Source of the DNA: an uncultured Thermoguttaceae bacterium | Lineage (GTDB): Bacteria > Planctomycetota > Planctomycetia > Pirellulales > Thermoguttaceae | Assembly: GCA_938084835.1 (NCBI GenBank) | Contig: CALKER010000018.1 | Span: 1-64,000, forward strand | Direction of reading: 5' to 3' | DNA length: 64,000 bases | In this document: one piece after another, positions 19,550 through 27,608 of the stretch | Numbering within the stretch: the stretch's first letter is position 1 | Layout of the letters: each line of letters starts with the position of its first letter | Made by a program: the position numbers and the translations under genes | The notes under the pieces: model-generated | Seen by the model: only the letters and a program-made list of their open reading frames with translations | What the model was told of the DNA's origin: nothing | The model's database searches: none

Positions 19550-21679
19550 ATGGTCCAGAACCCCGTCGAGAACTTAAAAGTGAAACCCCTTTTTTTCAAC
19601 CGTGAGCTAAGTTGGCTTGAGTTTAACAATCGCGTTCTTCAAGAAGGCATTTCTCAGGATGTACCGCTCTTGGAGCGGCTTCGTTTCTTAGCGATTGTGG
19701 ACAGTAATTTGGAGGAGTTTCTGATGATTCGGGTAGCCGGCCTGAAGCAGCAATATCGGGCCGGTATTACCCAAGCCGACAATTCAGGACTCTCTCCTAG
19801 GGAGAAGCTGCAATTGATAGCCCAGCGCATTCGCCAGCTGGTCAAAGACCATCAGGAGGGAATCCGTGATGCTTTTGCTCAACTGGCCAGCGAAGGCCTG
19901 CAGGTCGTGCGGCGCTCCCGCTGGACAAGCGAAGATCGCTCCGCGCTTCGCTCCTATTGGACAGAGGTTCTCTTGCCCGTGGTGACCCCACTGGCCGTGG
20001 ACCAATTGGATCCCCCACCGCTGGTAGCCGGGCAACAGCTCCATGTAGCCTTTTTGGTGGAGCGACGAGGCCAGCAGGACAGGGCCCGGCTGGTGATCGT
20101 TCCTTTGCCAGGACAATTCCCCCGTTTTATTCCTTTGCCCGGTACGGATAAACAAAGATTCGCCCTGTTGGAGGAGGTACTTCTGTACCATGGGGCCGAA
20201 CTTTTCCCCGGAGAAAATCTTCGGGGAGCGGGCGGCTTTGTTCTGGTCCGCGACGCTGACGTGCCCATCGACGAAGAGGATGCCCGCGACCTGCTGGAGA
20301 CGGTGGAACAGGCGGTACTTGCTCGCCGCCACCGAATGCCTGTGAGCATGTTTGTCTCAACCGATCTTTCCGACGAACTTAAAGAGCGATTGAGGGAATT
20401 TTTCGGGTTGGAGGCCTGGGAAATTTACGAAATTTCTGACTTGCTTCGGGCCTCGGCGCTTCACGATTTACTAGCAAGGGTGGGCTTTCCCCACTTACGC
20501 TATCCGGACTGGCCGCCCCAACAGCCGGCCGATTTGATCGGCCAACACGACATCTGGCATGCAGTGACGGAACGAGACCTGCTTTTATTCCACCCTTATG
20601 AAAGCTTCAAACCCGTCATCGACCTTTTGCAGCAGGCTGCCACCGACCCCAATGTCCTTGCCATTAAGCAAACCTTGTATCGCACAAGTGGCGATTCCCC
20701 CATCGTCGACGCACTTGCTGAGGCTGCCCGAAACGGCAAAGAAGTCACTGTTATCGTTGAGCTGAAAGCCAGGTTCGACGAGGCCCGTAACGTCCGCTGG
20801 GCGCGGCTCCTCGAAGATGCCGGCTGTTACGTCATCTACGGTATCGCTGGGATTAAAATTCATGCCAAAGCACTTCTCATTTTGCGGCGGGAAGATGGTC
20901 GCCTGCGGCGGTATGTCCATTTGTCTACAGGCAATTACAATGAAAAGACAGCCCGGATCTACTCCGACATTGGCTTTCTTTCCTGTGACCCCGAGCTCGC
21001 CGCCGACGTGGCTAGCTTTTTCAACCTTCTTACCGGGCGTTCGGAACCTGCGGGTTGGCGGAAGATCACCGTCGAGCCCCGTGAACTTAAGCGCAAATTC
21101 CTCAGGCTCATCGCCCGCGAAGCCATGGCAGCCAGCGTTCAGCAGCCAGCCCTCATTATGGCCAAGGTCAATTCCTTAGAAGACCCCGAAATCATCGAAG
21201 CTCTTTACGAAGCCAGTGCCGCGGGAGTGAAAATCCAGTTAAATGTTCGCGGGATTTGTTGTCTGCGACCTGGGGTCCCCGGGCTGTCGGAAAATATCGA
21301 GGTGCGATCTATTGTCGATCGTTTCTTGGAGCACGCCCGCATCTTCTACTTTCACAATCGTGGGACTCCAGAAATCTATCTTTCGAGCGCCGATTGGATG
21401 CGCCGCAACCTGGATCGACGCATCGAACTCCTCTGGCCGGTCACCGATGAGCGGCTTCGTCGGCGATTGAAAGACGCCTTGGAACTGTATTTTGCCGATA
21501 ATGTCAAAGCATACCGCCTTCTGCCGGACGGAAGTTACGAGAAGCTCATCCCCCAGGGCGAAGCCATCCGGGCCCAAGAAAGACTCTATCAACTGTGTGT
21601 GGAGGCGGCGCGACTGGCAGAACTCTCCCCTATTCGCTTTCAGCCTTTACGACCTCCGGAAGAGGACGAGGATTCGTAA
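19550..21679 (+). CDS. ppk1: Polyphosphate kinase
   Basis: Makes long-chain polyphosphate from ATP reversibly (PPK1 family). The 709-aa length from this start is normal. Domains in order: N domain beginning FFNRELSWLEFNNRVL, head domain, then two phospholipase-D-like C domains. The autophosphorylated His lies in GIKIHAKALL, followed by the hallmark VHLSTGNYNEKTARIYSDIG. NVRGICCLRPG lies in the last domain. The ATG at 19550 was chosen because family similarity begins at once; AAGGAG lies 15 bases upstream. An upstream start at 19466 would add 28 residues without similarity. The 3' end overlaps the converging GYF-domain gene by 50 bases. Confidence 0.95.
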   Translation: MVQNPVENLKVKPLFFNRELSWLEFNNRVLQEGISQDVPLLERLRFLAIVDSNLEEFLMIRVAGLKQQYRAGITQADNSGLSPREKLQLIAQRIRQLVKDHQEGIRDAFAQLASEGLQVVRRSRWTSEDRSALRSYWTEVLLPVVTPLAVDQLDPPPLVAGQQLHVAFLVERRGQQDRARLVIVPLPGQFPRFIPLPGTDKQRFALLEEVLLYHGAELFPGENLRGAGGFVLVRDADVPIDEEDARDLLETVEQAVLARRHRMPVSMFVSTDLSDELKERLREFFGLEAWEIYEISDLLRASALHDLLARVGFPHLRYPDWPPQQPADLIGQHDIWHAVTERDLLLFHPYESFKPVIDLLQQAATDPNVLAIKQTLYRTSGDSPIVDALAEAARNGKEVTVIVELKARFDEARNVRWARLLEDAGCYVIYGIAGIKIHAKALLILRREDGRLRRYVHLSTGNYNEKTARIYSDIGFLSCDPELAADVASFFNLLTGRSEPAGWRKITVEPRELKRKFLRLIAREAMAASVQQPALIMAKVNSLEDPEIIEALYEASAAGVKIQLNVRGICCLRPGVPGLSENIEVRSIVDRFLEHARIFYFHNRGTPEIYLSSADWMRRNLDRRIELLWPVTDERLRRRLKDALELYFADNVKAYRLLPDGSYEKLIPQGEAIRAQERLYQLCVEAARLAELSPIRFQPLRPPEEDEDS

Positions 21680-23123
21680 CGACCTCGGCGCCAAACCTCA
21701 TCTCCCCCAAATGCCAGCCCAAGTGGCAGATGGGAATAATAATTGCCGAAAATAGCGCCACAAAATATGCGATCACAATGTGAACAAAACCGACGAAAAA
21801 AATGGCAAAATGCCCAAAAAACGCCAAAATTTCCCTCAACATCCCCACTGCTGGGGGTGGCGGTCCTGAGCCGCCTCTATCCCATGCATGATCCCAACTC
21901 GTTTGCGAAGCCGTGTGCAACGTTGATAAAAGACTGATCAGGGCAAAGCTAATAATTAAGGCACCCACCACAGAGAAACTAGCGGCGATCACCGGCGCAG
22001 ACTGCCCGAGGATTTTCCCGGTGCAACCCAGAAGCGTAGCTCTCACCCGACTCCCCTCTCCCAAGAGTGTCTCCGGCCTCCTTTCTTTTTGTGGAAGCTC
22101 CCACCGGGGCGAAGCTGTTAGAATGCTCCCGGTGACAAATTGTGCCAATCCAAAGCCTACGAACGCCGTGAGCAAAAAAGTCCATTCGTGCCAGAGATCG
22201 GCCAAATAGGTCCAAAAGAGAAGATTCGATAAGCCACAAATCCAAATAGCCCCCGCAGCACAGGCACCCCACACAGCGGGTATGGACTCCAGTTGGATGC
22301 TCCGGGACAAACGACTTACCTGAACCAAAGCCCGCGCAAGTGGCCACGCGATGACTCCCAAAGCTCCGCACATCAACGTGCCTGAAAGTAAGAACAACAC
22401 CGCAGGTTTTTCCCCCTTAACAAACATTACGAGCCCGGCCACAACCAGCAGAGTCAGACCACCCAAAGCCCCGCCAAAAAAGACGTAGGGCATTGGGTAG
22501 GCAATTTGATCAAGCATCTCCCCCACCCAACCCGGAAGAAGCGAAACAATATTTTTGGAAGGACGGTCGATTTCCCCTCGCGATATATTTCCTGGTCCAC
22601 CAAATACCGAGGTGGATGAGCCCGGCCCCACTCCTTCCAAGTCTTGGGCGGGTACATCCTGCTCTCCAACGCCGGAGAGATCCATCACCGAAGAGCCCGC
22701 AGTCCCAGGAGCAACACCGAATCCATTCTCGGCGAAGGAGGAGACGGCCGGGGAAGAACCTTCAGCGTCAAGAGTTGCCGCAGACTTCGCACCACCGATC
22801 CGCACGCGCTGAGCGATCGCACCTGGCTGCCTCTCAGAGGCCTTTACCACTTGATCGCCAGTTCTTGTACCTTCCGGCAAATCCGAAGGACGCACCTTTT
22901 CCGGCTCGGGCCCTCGGGTGTCTGCTTCCGGAGGTGGCTCAGGAGGGCTGGGTGGAAAAATCCCCCGCACTTTTCGGGCCGGGACCCACGAGGGTAGCCC
23001 CGGCCGCCAGACAAGATCGGCGGGTTTTAACTCCCCTTTAGCTGCCAGTTCCTTCAGAATTGAAGGGGAAACCGGCCCAAATTGCTGCCCCCCAATGATG
23101 TAATACCACTCTGCCCTTGGCAT
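21630..23123 (-). CDS. GYF_2-domain multi-pass membrane protein
   Basis: A 497-aa protein. Residues about 5-58 form a GYF_2 (DUF4339) domain: EWYYIIGGQQFGPVS..., GELKPADLVWRPGLPSW, a fold that usually binds Pro-rich peptides. It is followed at once by its own Pro-rich stretch (PPSPPEPPPE) and a low-complexity linker to about residue 205. The C-terminal 290 residues contain about six or seven hydrophobic segments (PYVFFGGALGGLTLLVVAGLV, AVLFLLSGTLMCGALGVIAW and others). The function is unknown; proteins of this build are common in planctomycetes. The ATG is preceded by a GAGAGGAAGG purine run. The last 50 bases overlap the end of ppk on the other strand. Confidence 0.8.
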   Translation of the reverse strand: MPRAEWYYIIGGQQFGPVSPSILKELAAKGELKPADLVWRPGLPSWVPARKVRGIFPPSPPEPPPEADTRGPEPEKVRPSDLPEGTRTGDQVVKASERQPGAIAQRVRIGGAKSAATLDAEGSSPAVSSFAENGFGVAPGTAGSSVMDLSGVGEQDVPAQDLEGVGPGSSTSVFGGPGNISRGEIDRPSKNIVSLLPGWVGEMLDQIAYPMPYVFFGGALGGLTLLVVAGLVMFVKGEKPAVLFLLSGTLMCGALGVIAWPLARALVQVSRLSRSIQLESIPAVWGACAAGAIWICGLSNLLFWTYLADLWHEWTFLLTAFVGFGLAQFVTGSILTASPRWELPQKERRPETLLGEGSRVRATLLGCTGKILGQSAPVIAASFSVVGALIISFALISLLSTLHTASQTSWDHAWDRGGSGPPPPAVGMLREILAFFGHFAIFFVGFVHIVIAYFVALFSAIIIPICHLGWHLGEMRFGAEVVTNPRPLPEVVKAESE

Positions 23124-24198
23124 CGGAGACCTTCCTCTCCTACTCCAATGTAAGGCCTAAACGACTCTGATTATAAAAATCGTGAACCATCGCTCGCCAT
23201 TGGATGCTTGGCGCGGGCACGATTACCCAGTTCACGCATTTCCTCCGAGGAAAAGCTGGCACCTGACACCCCGCTTTATTCCCGGCAGGACTACCGACTA
23301 GTGCCCAACACTAATGTTGCCCGGAAATACTGCCGCTTAAAACAAACGCCACCAACCGCGGAATCAACACCTCGCAACAAACTGCCAAATGCTCCCCCCA
23401 ACTGGATAAAACACAAAACAACTGGTTATTGACATTGACTTAATTTCCAATCGGAAAACATGACAAAGTTTATAATCCTTGATTAATCTCATCGAGTTTT
23501 GGATCCCGCGATTCCCCCCATTTAATGGCATGATATCATCCTAAAATTTCCGGTCGGAACGTCCTAGCAACCATCGGAACGTCCTAGCAACCATAAGAAC
23601 CGCTAAGGCAACCAGAATCCACTCGCACTATGCACTATTAGATTTCAAACTCCGCGAATACGATCTTACCCAACCCCCGCGAAATACCGCGGACGGAGAA
23701 ACGCGATCATCCCGTGATGCGCAAACTGCTAATGTTTAATAGCATTATGGGCGATCTAATCAATTTTGGGTGGACTCCGGGGGTTAAGAGATTTCATCCT
23801 TCCGTAGCTTTTGAAGGCACGAAACTTTTCCTGAGGAACCACCCAATGGCTCATAATTAAGACTGAGAGCAGAACTCTCGAAATCTTACCAATTTGGACC
23901 TTTAAACTCAGGCACTATAACCCAGGCAACTGCCCTTTCCCTCGAAGCAGAAGCTCGCTGAAAAAATTCACGGAGGTCCCTTCCTTCCACCGCGACGTTC
24001 TTTCAATTAAATGCAAGCCAGATTTCTCCACTGAGGCCAAAGGGCACGCGCATTAGACCCAATTGAAGTGGGTTCTACACCCCATACAAATCACTTCAAG
24101 CAAAAAGTTCGAACCTGTACAAAGGCAACTTTCGGTTTGAACCAATGGAAAGGGAACTTTCAAAGCGGTTCTAAGCAGTCAACGGGTCAATTAGCCGA
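23124..24198. other. Long divergent spacer with tandem duplication
   Basis: About 1.07 kb, relatively A/T-rich, between divergent genes. It contains a perfect 20-bp tandem duplication (23555-23594). A TATAAT at 23471-23476 and TTGACA at 23429-23434 are present but wrongly spaced for one promoter. No coding frame is supported. Confidence 0.45.
23555..23594. repeat. Perfect 20-bp tandem duplication
   Basis: The unit CGGAACGTCCTAGCAACCAT occurs twice head to tail without mismatch. It lies in the non-coding spacer between the GYF gene and the methyltransferase gene. Perfect identity suggests a recent slippage or duplication event. Confidence 0.9.
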
Positions 24199-25041
24199 GT
24201 GCCTCTCACGGTGATTGTGCAGCGTATTACTTCCCTTGATGATCCTCGTGTAGCCTTCTACCGAAATTTGCGGGAGCGGACGCTCAGGGGCGAAAGCATC
24301 TTCCTGGCGGAAGGTAAGGTCGTTACTCAGAGATTACTCCAAAGTGGCTACGATGTTGAGTCGTTACTTCTCGACCAAAGGTACCTAAGCGAATTAGCAC
24401 CATTAATTCCGGCCAATGTGCCGGTGTACGTGACCGAGGAGAAATTTCTGGAACAGATCGTCGGTTTTAAATATCACCAGGGCGTTTTGGCTGCAGGTCG
24501 ACGAAAACCCGAGCCAACTTTGGACGACTTGGTCGCGAACCTTGCGAGCCAAGATTCGTGGCGTTTAGTCATCTGTCCGGAAGTTACCAAGCCAGAAAAC
24601 CTTGGGCTGATTTTTCGGAGCGCGGCCGGATTTGATCTTGATGGGGTGATCCTTGGGCCACAAGCGTGCGATCCCCTCTCGCGACGTGTTCTTCGGGTGT
24701 CCATGGGAGCAGTGCTGTTTACCCCGTTTGCTCGCTGCCGAGCACTTCCGGATGCTTTGAAAAAATTGAAGGCCGAGTATCAGCTAGCAATCGTGGCTGC
24801 GGTGGTGGATCGGCAGGCGACTCCGCTAGACGATTTCACGTTTCCCGCTCGGGTTGGGCTTTTGGTCGGAAGCGAGTATTATGGCGTGCCCGAAATTTTG
24901 GCACCATTGGCAGACTACCGCGTCACGATACCGATGAGCGACAAGATTGACTCCCTCAATCTGGGGGTAGCCACAGGGATCCTCGCGTATCGAATGAGTT
25001 TGTCAGCATCGCGCTCACGAGACAGAGGTCATCCCTACTGA
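24199..25041 (+). CDS. SpoU/TrmH-family RNA 2'-O-methyltransferase
   Basis: A 280-aa SPOUT-class methyltransferase acting on rRNA or tRNA ribose with S-adenosylmethionine. The N-terminal 90 residues are the substrate-binding SpoU_sub_bind type (RTLRGESIFLAEGKVVTQRLL, KYHQGVLA). The catalytic domain shows the three motifs: PENLGLIFRSAAGF (motif 1, with Glu/Asn/Arg), LLVGSEYYGVPE (motif 2) and IPMSDKIDSLNLGVATGILAY (motif 3, trefoil knot). The start is GTG. Position on the RNA cannot be predicted. It precedes tmk by 242 bases on the same strand. Confidence 0.9.
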   Translation: MPLTVIVQRITSLDDPRVAFYRNLRERTLRGESIFLAEGKVVTQRLLQSGYDVESLLLDQRYLSELAPLIPANVPVYVTEEKFLEQIVGFKYHQGVLAAGRRKPEPTLDDLVANLASQDSWRLVICPEVTKPENLGLIFRSAAGFDLDGVILGPQACDPLSRRVLRVSMGAVLFTPFARCRALPDALKKLKAEYQLAIVAAVVDRQATPLDDFTFPARVGLLVGSEYYGVPEILAPLADYRVTIPMSDKIDSLNLGVATGILAYRMSLSASRSRDRGHPY

Positions 25042-25283
25042 AGTGGGGCCGACCTTGTGCAGGGTTTAGTTTACCAATTGCTAGCGTTGATCATGTTCTG
25101 CCAACGTGGCAGATCAAATTCGGTGCCTGCGGATGGCTTTGTATTTTAAGCTCGAAAGTTGGGAAAACCCCATCTCGGATTGAGGGGCCTAACCAACTGT
25201 CGCGAAGCACGCGATTGCTAATGAATCGTTGCAACCCGCCGAAAACAGTTCCAAATCAAAAGACCCAAAAAAGTGCCATCGTC

Positions 25284-25931
25284 ATGTTTATCGCTTTTGA
25301 GGGTGCCGACGGCGTAGGCAAGACCACGCAACTTCGACTCTTGGCCGCAGCGTTGGAGAAGGTTGGTTTGTCGGTTGTGGTGTGTCGCGATCCGGGTTCC
25401 ACGGCTTTGGGAGAAGAGCTGCGGCAAATTCTCTTACGCAAGCTTGATGTGCCGGTAGGTCCGGTGGCAGAATCGCTCCTGTACATGGCGGCTCGCGCCC
25501 AGCTTGTGGACGAGATTATTCATCCGGCCATTGTTGCCGGCAAGGTTGTTTTGTCGGACCGATTCCTGCTTTCTAACGTGGTTTATCAAGGTTATGGGTG
25601 CGGGGTGGACATCGACCGACTGTGGGAAATAGGTCGGTGGGCCACCGGTGGGGTATTCCCCACATTGACCGTCATCCTCGATTTACCTCCGGAAGAGGCC
25701 GCCTGCCGCCGCAAGTCGCAAGGCGATCGTTTGGAAGCCCGTCGCGACGAGTTCCATCGCCGGGTCCGCGAGGGTTTCCTCCGCGAAGCCGCCCGACATT
25801 CCGGGTGTTATGTTGTGGATTCGCGGCCGCCGGTAGAAGAGGTACACCAAACAATCTTACGAATTGTTTGGAACGAGCTCCATAGGGAAGGGCTTTTGCC
25901 ACCTCATGCTGGAACAGCCAAAAATGTATGA
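25284..25931 (+). CDS. tmk: Thymidylate kinase
   Basis: Phosphorylates dTMP to dTDP for DNA synthesis. Residues from this start: P-loop FEGADGVGKTTQ (4-15), a DPGST segment in place of the usual EPGGT, the DRF motif (VVLSDRFLLSN), and the LID region KSQGDRLEARRDEFHRRV. From this start it is 215 aa, normal for the family. The frame is open to a TTG at 25215, but similarity begins at MFIAFEGADG, as in other family members, so I use that ATG. There is no obvious ribosome binding site. It is followed 187 bases later by holB, a common gene order in bacteria. Confidence 0.93.
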   Translation: MFIAFEGADGVGKTTQLRLLAAALEKVGLSVVVCRDPGSTALGEELRQILLRKLDVPVGPVAESLLYMAARAQLVDEIIHPAIVAGKVVLSDRFLLSNVVYQGYGCGVDIDRLWEIGRWATGGVFPTLTVILDLPPEEAACRRKSQGDRLEARRDEFHRRVREGFLREAARHSGCYVVDSRPPVEEVHQTILRIVWNELHREGLLPPHAGTAKNV

Positions 25932-26118
25932 TAATGTGGGGAAATTGTTCGGGTTTCGAGTATCCTTCCGCTTGCAATCGACCAAGCCAAAGGAGCGCAA
26001 CTTTCGGGAACAAACAACGCCAACCTGCACAGCCCCACACGCAGAAAAAACTCCGTCAGCTATAGGGCAACAAAACACCGAGGGAACATAATTACCTACC
26101 CGGGCAGAGTCACGTTAT

Positions 26119-27204
26119 ATGAGTTGGCACGGACTTGAAGGGCATGATTTGTGGGTGGAAAGATTTCGTCGGGCCGTGGCCCAAGGGCGCTTGGCCCACG
26201 CTTTTTTGTTCGTTGGCCCGGAGGGAATCGGGAAGCGGCGTTTTGCTTTACTAGTGGCAAAAGCCCTTCTGTGTCAAAAACATGCGCCCGAAGAGTTAAA
26301 TCCGTGTCACGACTGTCGCAGCTGCCTGCTCATTGAGGCAGGCAGTCATCCCGACTTATTCGTGGTTGCTAAGCCCGAGGACAAATCGGAATTCCCCGTC
26401 GAGCTTCTTATCGGAGATCGGGAGCATCGCGGACAGGAGGGGGCATGCCGCGCACTTGCCCTGAAGCCTGTGCTCGGTGCCCGGCGGATCCTCATTATCG
26501 ACGATGCCGACTATCTGAACCCCGAAAGCGCAAATGCCCTGTTGAAAACAATCGAAGAGCCTCCGCCGGGAGCTCTGATTATTCTGATTGCCACCTCTGC
26601 TGCCCGACAACTTCCCACCATCCGCTCTCGGTGTCAGCTTGTTCAATTTCGGGCGTTGCCTCGGGAGGCAGTGACCCGTAAGCTCCTGGAGCTAGGATAC
26701 GTCCAAAGTGAGGCGCAGGCCTCTAAGATTGCAGACATGGCCGGGGGAAGCATTGGCCGGGCCATCACCTTGGTAGAGCTTGATGTGTTGAGGCTTCGCG
26801 AAGAAGTAGCTTCGGCACTCAAAGGGTTGCCCCAATCCTTGCCCACACTTTTGGAAAAAATGCTCCAATTCGCCGAGAAAGGCAGCTCCTCGGCCGAGGC
26901 GAAAGCTCGCGTGCGACTCCTCTTCGAGTGGGTGGCCGAAGATCTCCGTGAGTATCTTCGGGTCAATAGGCTACCCTCGCAAGCTAATCAGAGTTCCCAA
27001 AGACAACCGGATTCGACCACTCCCGCGGGCAAAACGGCCCCCACCAATGGCTTGTGGTGTCTCCGTGCGGAACAACTTCTGGTGGCGCTCGATGTCACTT
27101 TAGGGCTGGCCGACCTGCTTGACAGAAATGTCAACAGGACCTGTCTTCTTCAGGCCTGGCTCCAGCGTCTGGCCGAGATCGCCTCTTCCTATTCACCGGG
27201 TTAA
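26119..27204 (+). CDS. holB: DNA polymerase III delta' subunit
   Basis: A 361-aa clamp-loader subunit of the AAA+ DnaX/HolB class. Motifs: HAFLFVGPEGIGKRRFA (modified Walker A as in HolB), a zinc module with CHDCRSC, LIIDDADYLNPESANALLKTIEEPP (Walker B region and the conserved LLKTLEEPP-like signature), and an SRCQ sensor (IRSRCQLVQF). Delta' binds but does not hydrolyse ATP well and helps load the sliding clamp. ATG start without a good ribosome binding site. It lies after tmk on the same strand and converges with the histidine kinase gene. Confidence 0.93.
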   Translation: MSWHGLEGHDLWVERFRRAVAQGRLAHAFLFVGPEGIGKRRFALLVAKALLCQKHAPEELNPCHDCRSCLLIEAGSHPDLFVVAKPEDKSEFPVELLIGDREHRGQEGACRALALKPVLGARRILIIDDADYLNPESANALLKTIEEPPPGALIILIATSAARQLPTIRSRCQLVQFRALPREAVTRKLLELGYVQSEAQASKIADMAGGSIGRAITLVELDVLRLREEVASALKGLPQSLPTLLEKMLQFAEKGSSSAEAKARVRLLFEWVAEDLREYLRVNRLPSQANQSSQRQPDSTTPAGKTAPTNGLWCLRAEQLLVALDVTLGLADLLDRNVNRTCLLQAWLQRLAEIASSYSPG

Positions 27205-27608
27205 CCTGGTCACCCGGGTTTGCCCGCACCCCGCGAGCCGTTATCGCCAGCACGAAGTTTGCCTCCGCGAGAAACCTCTCGCGTAAGATCAATCCCCACC
27301 TAAGAATCAACGCCCCTAAGCTGCACCCGATTCGGTCAAGGATTGTGCCCTTCACACTATATGGCGAAGAAGTTAACCATTGGCACACTAGCACCTTCCC
27401 ATATTTTTCCGCAGCCGACCGGCCGCATGCGTACCGCCGCCAACACCGTCGTGAAACCAAAAGCGTGTGGGCTCCTGACAACAATGCTGGCCCTTAGCAA
27501 GTGTCACGATAAATTTCCGCCCGCAAGCACCTTTCAATATGTGACGCTGCCAGCCAATAGCCCACACTCCTAACATCTGTTGACACAGGCGATTTTTCCG
27601 CCGAATGT
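27205..27608. other. Convergent spacer
   Basis: 404 bases between holB and the converging histidine kinase gene. The only structure seen is a short hairpin at 27266-27283 (CGCGAG, six-base loop, CTCGCG) without a T-tract. It may help end holB transcription, but this is weak. Confidence 0.45.

Noticed and set aside
23429..23476. TTGACA and TATAAT pair
   Set aside because: The hexamers are 36 bases apart, far outside promoter spacing.
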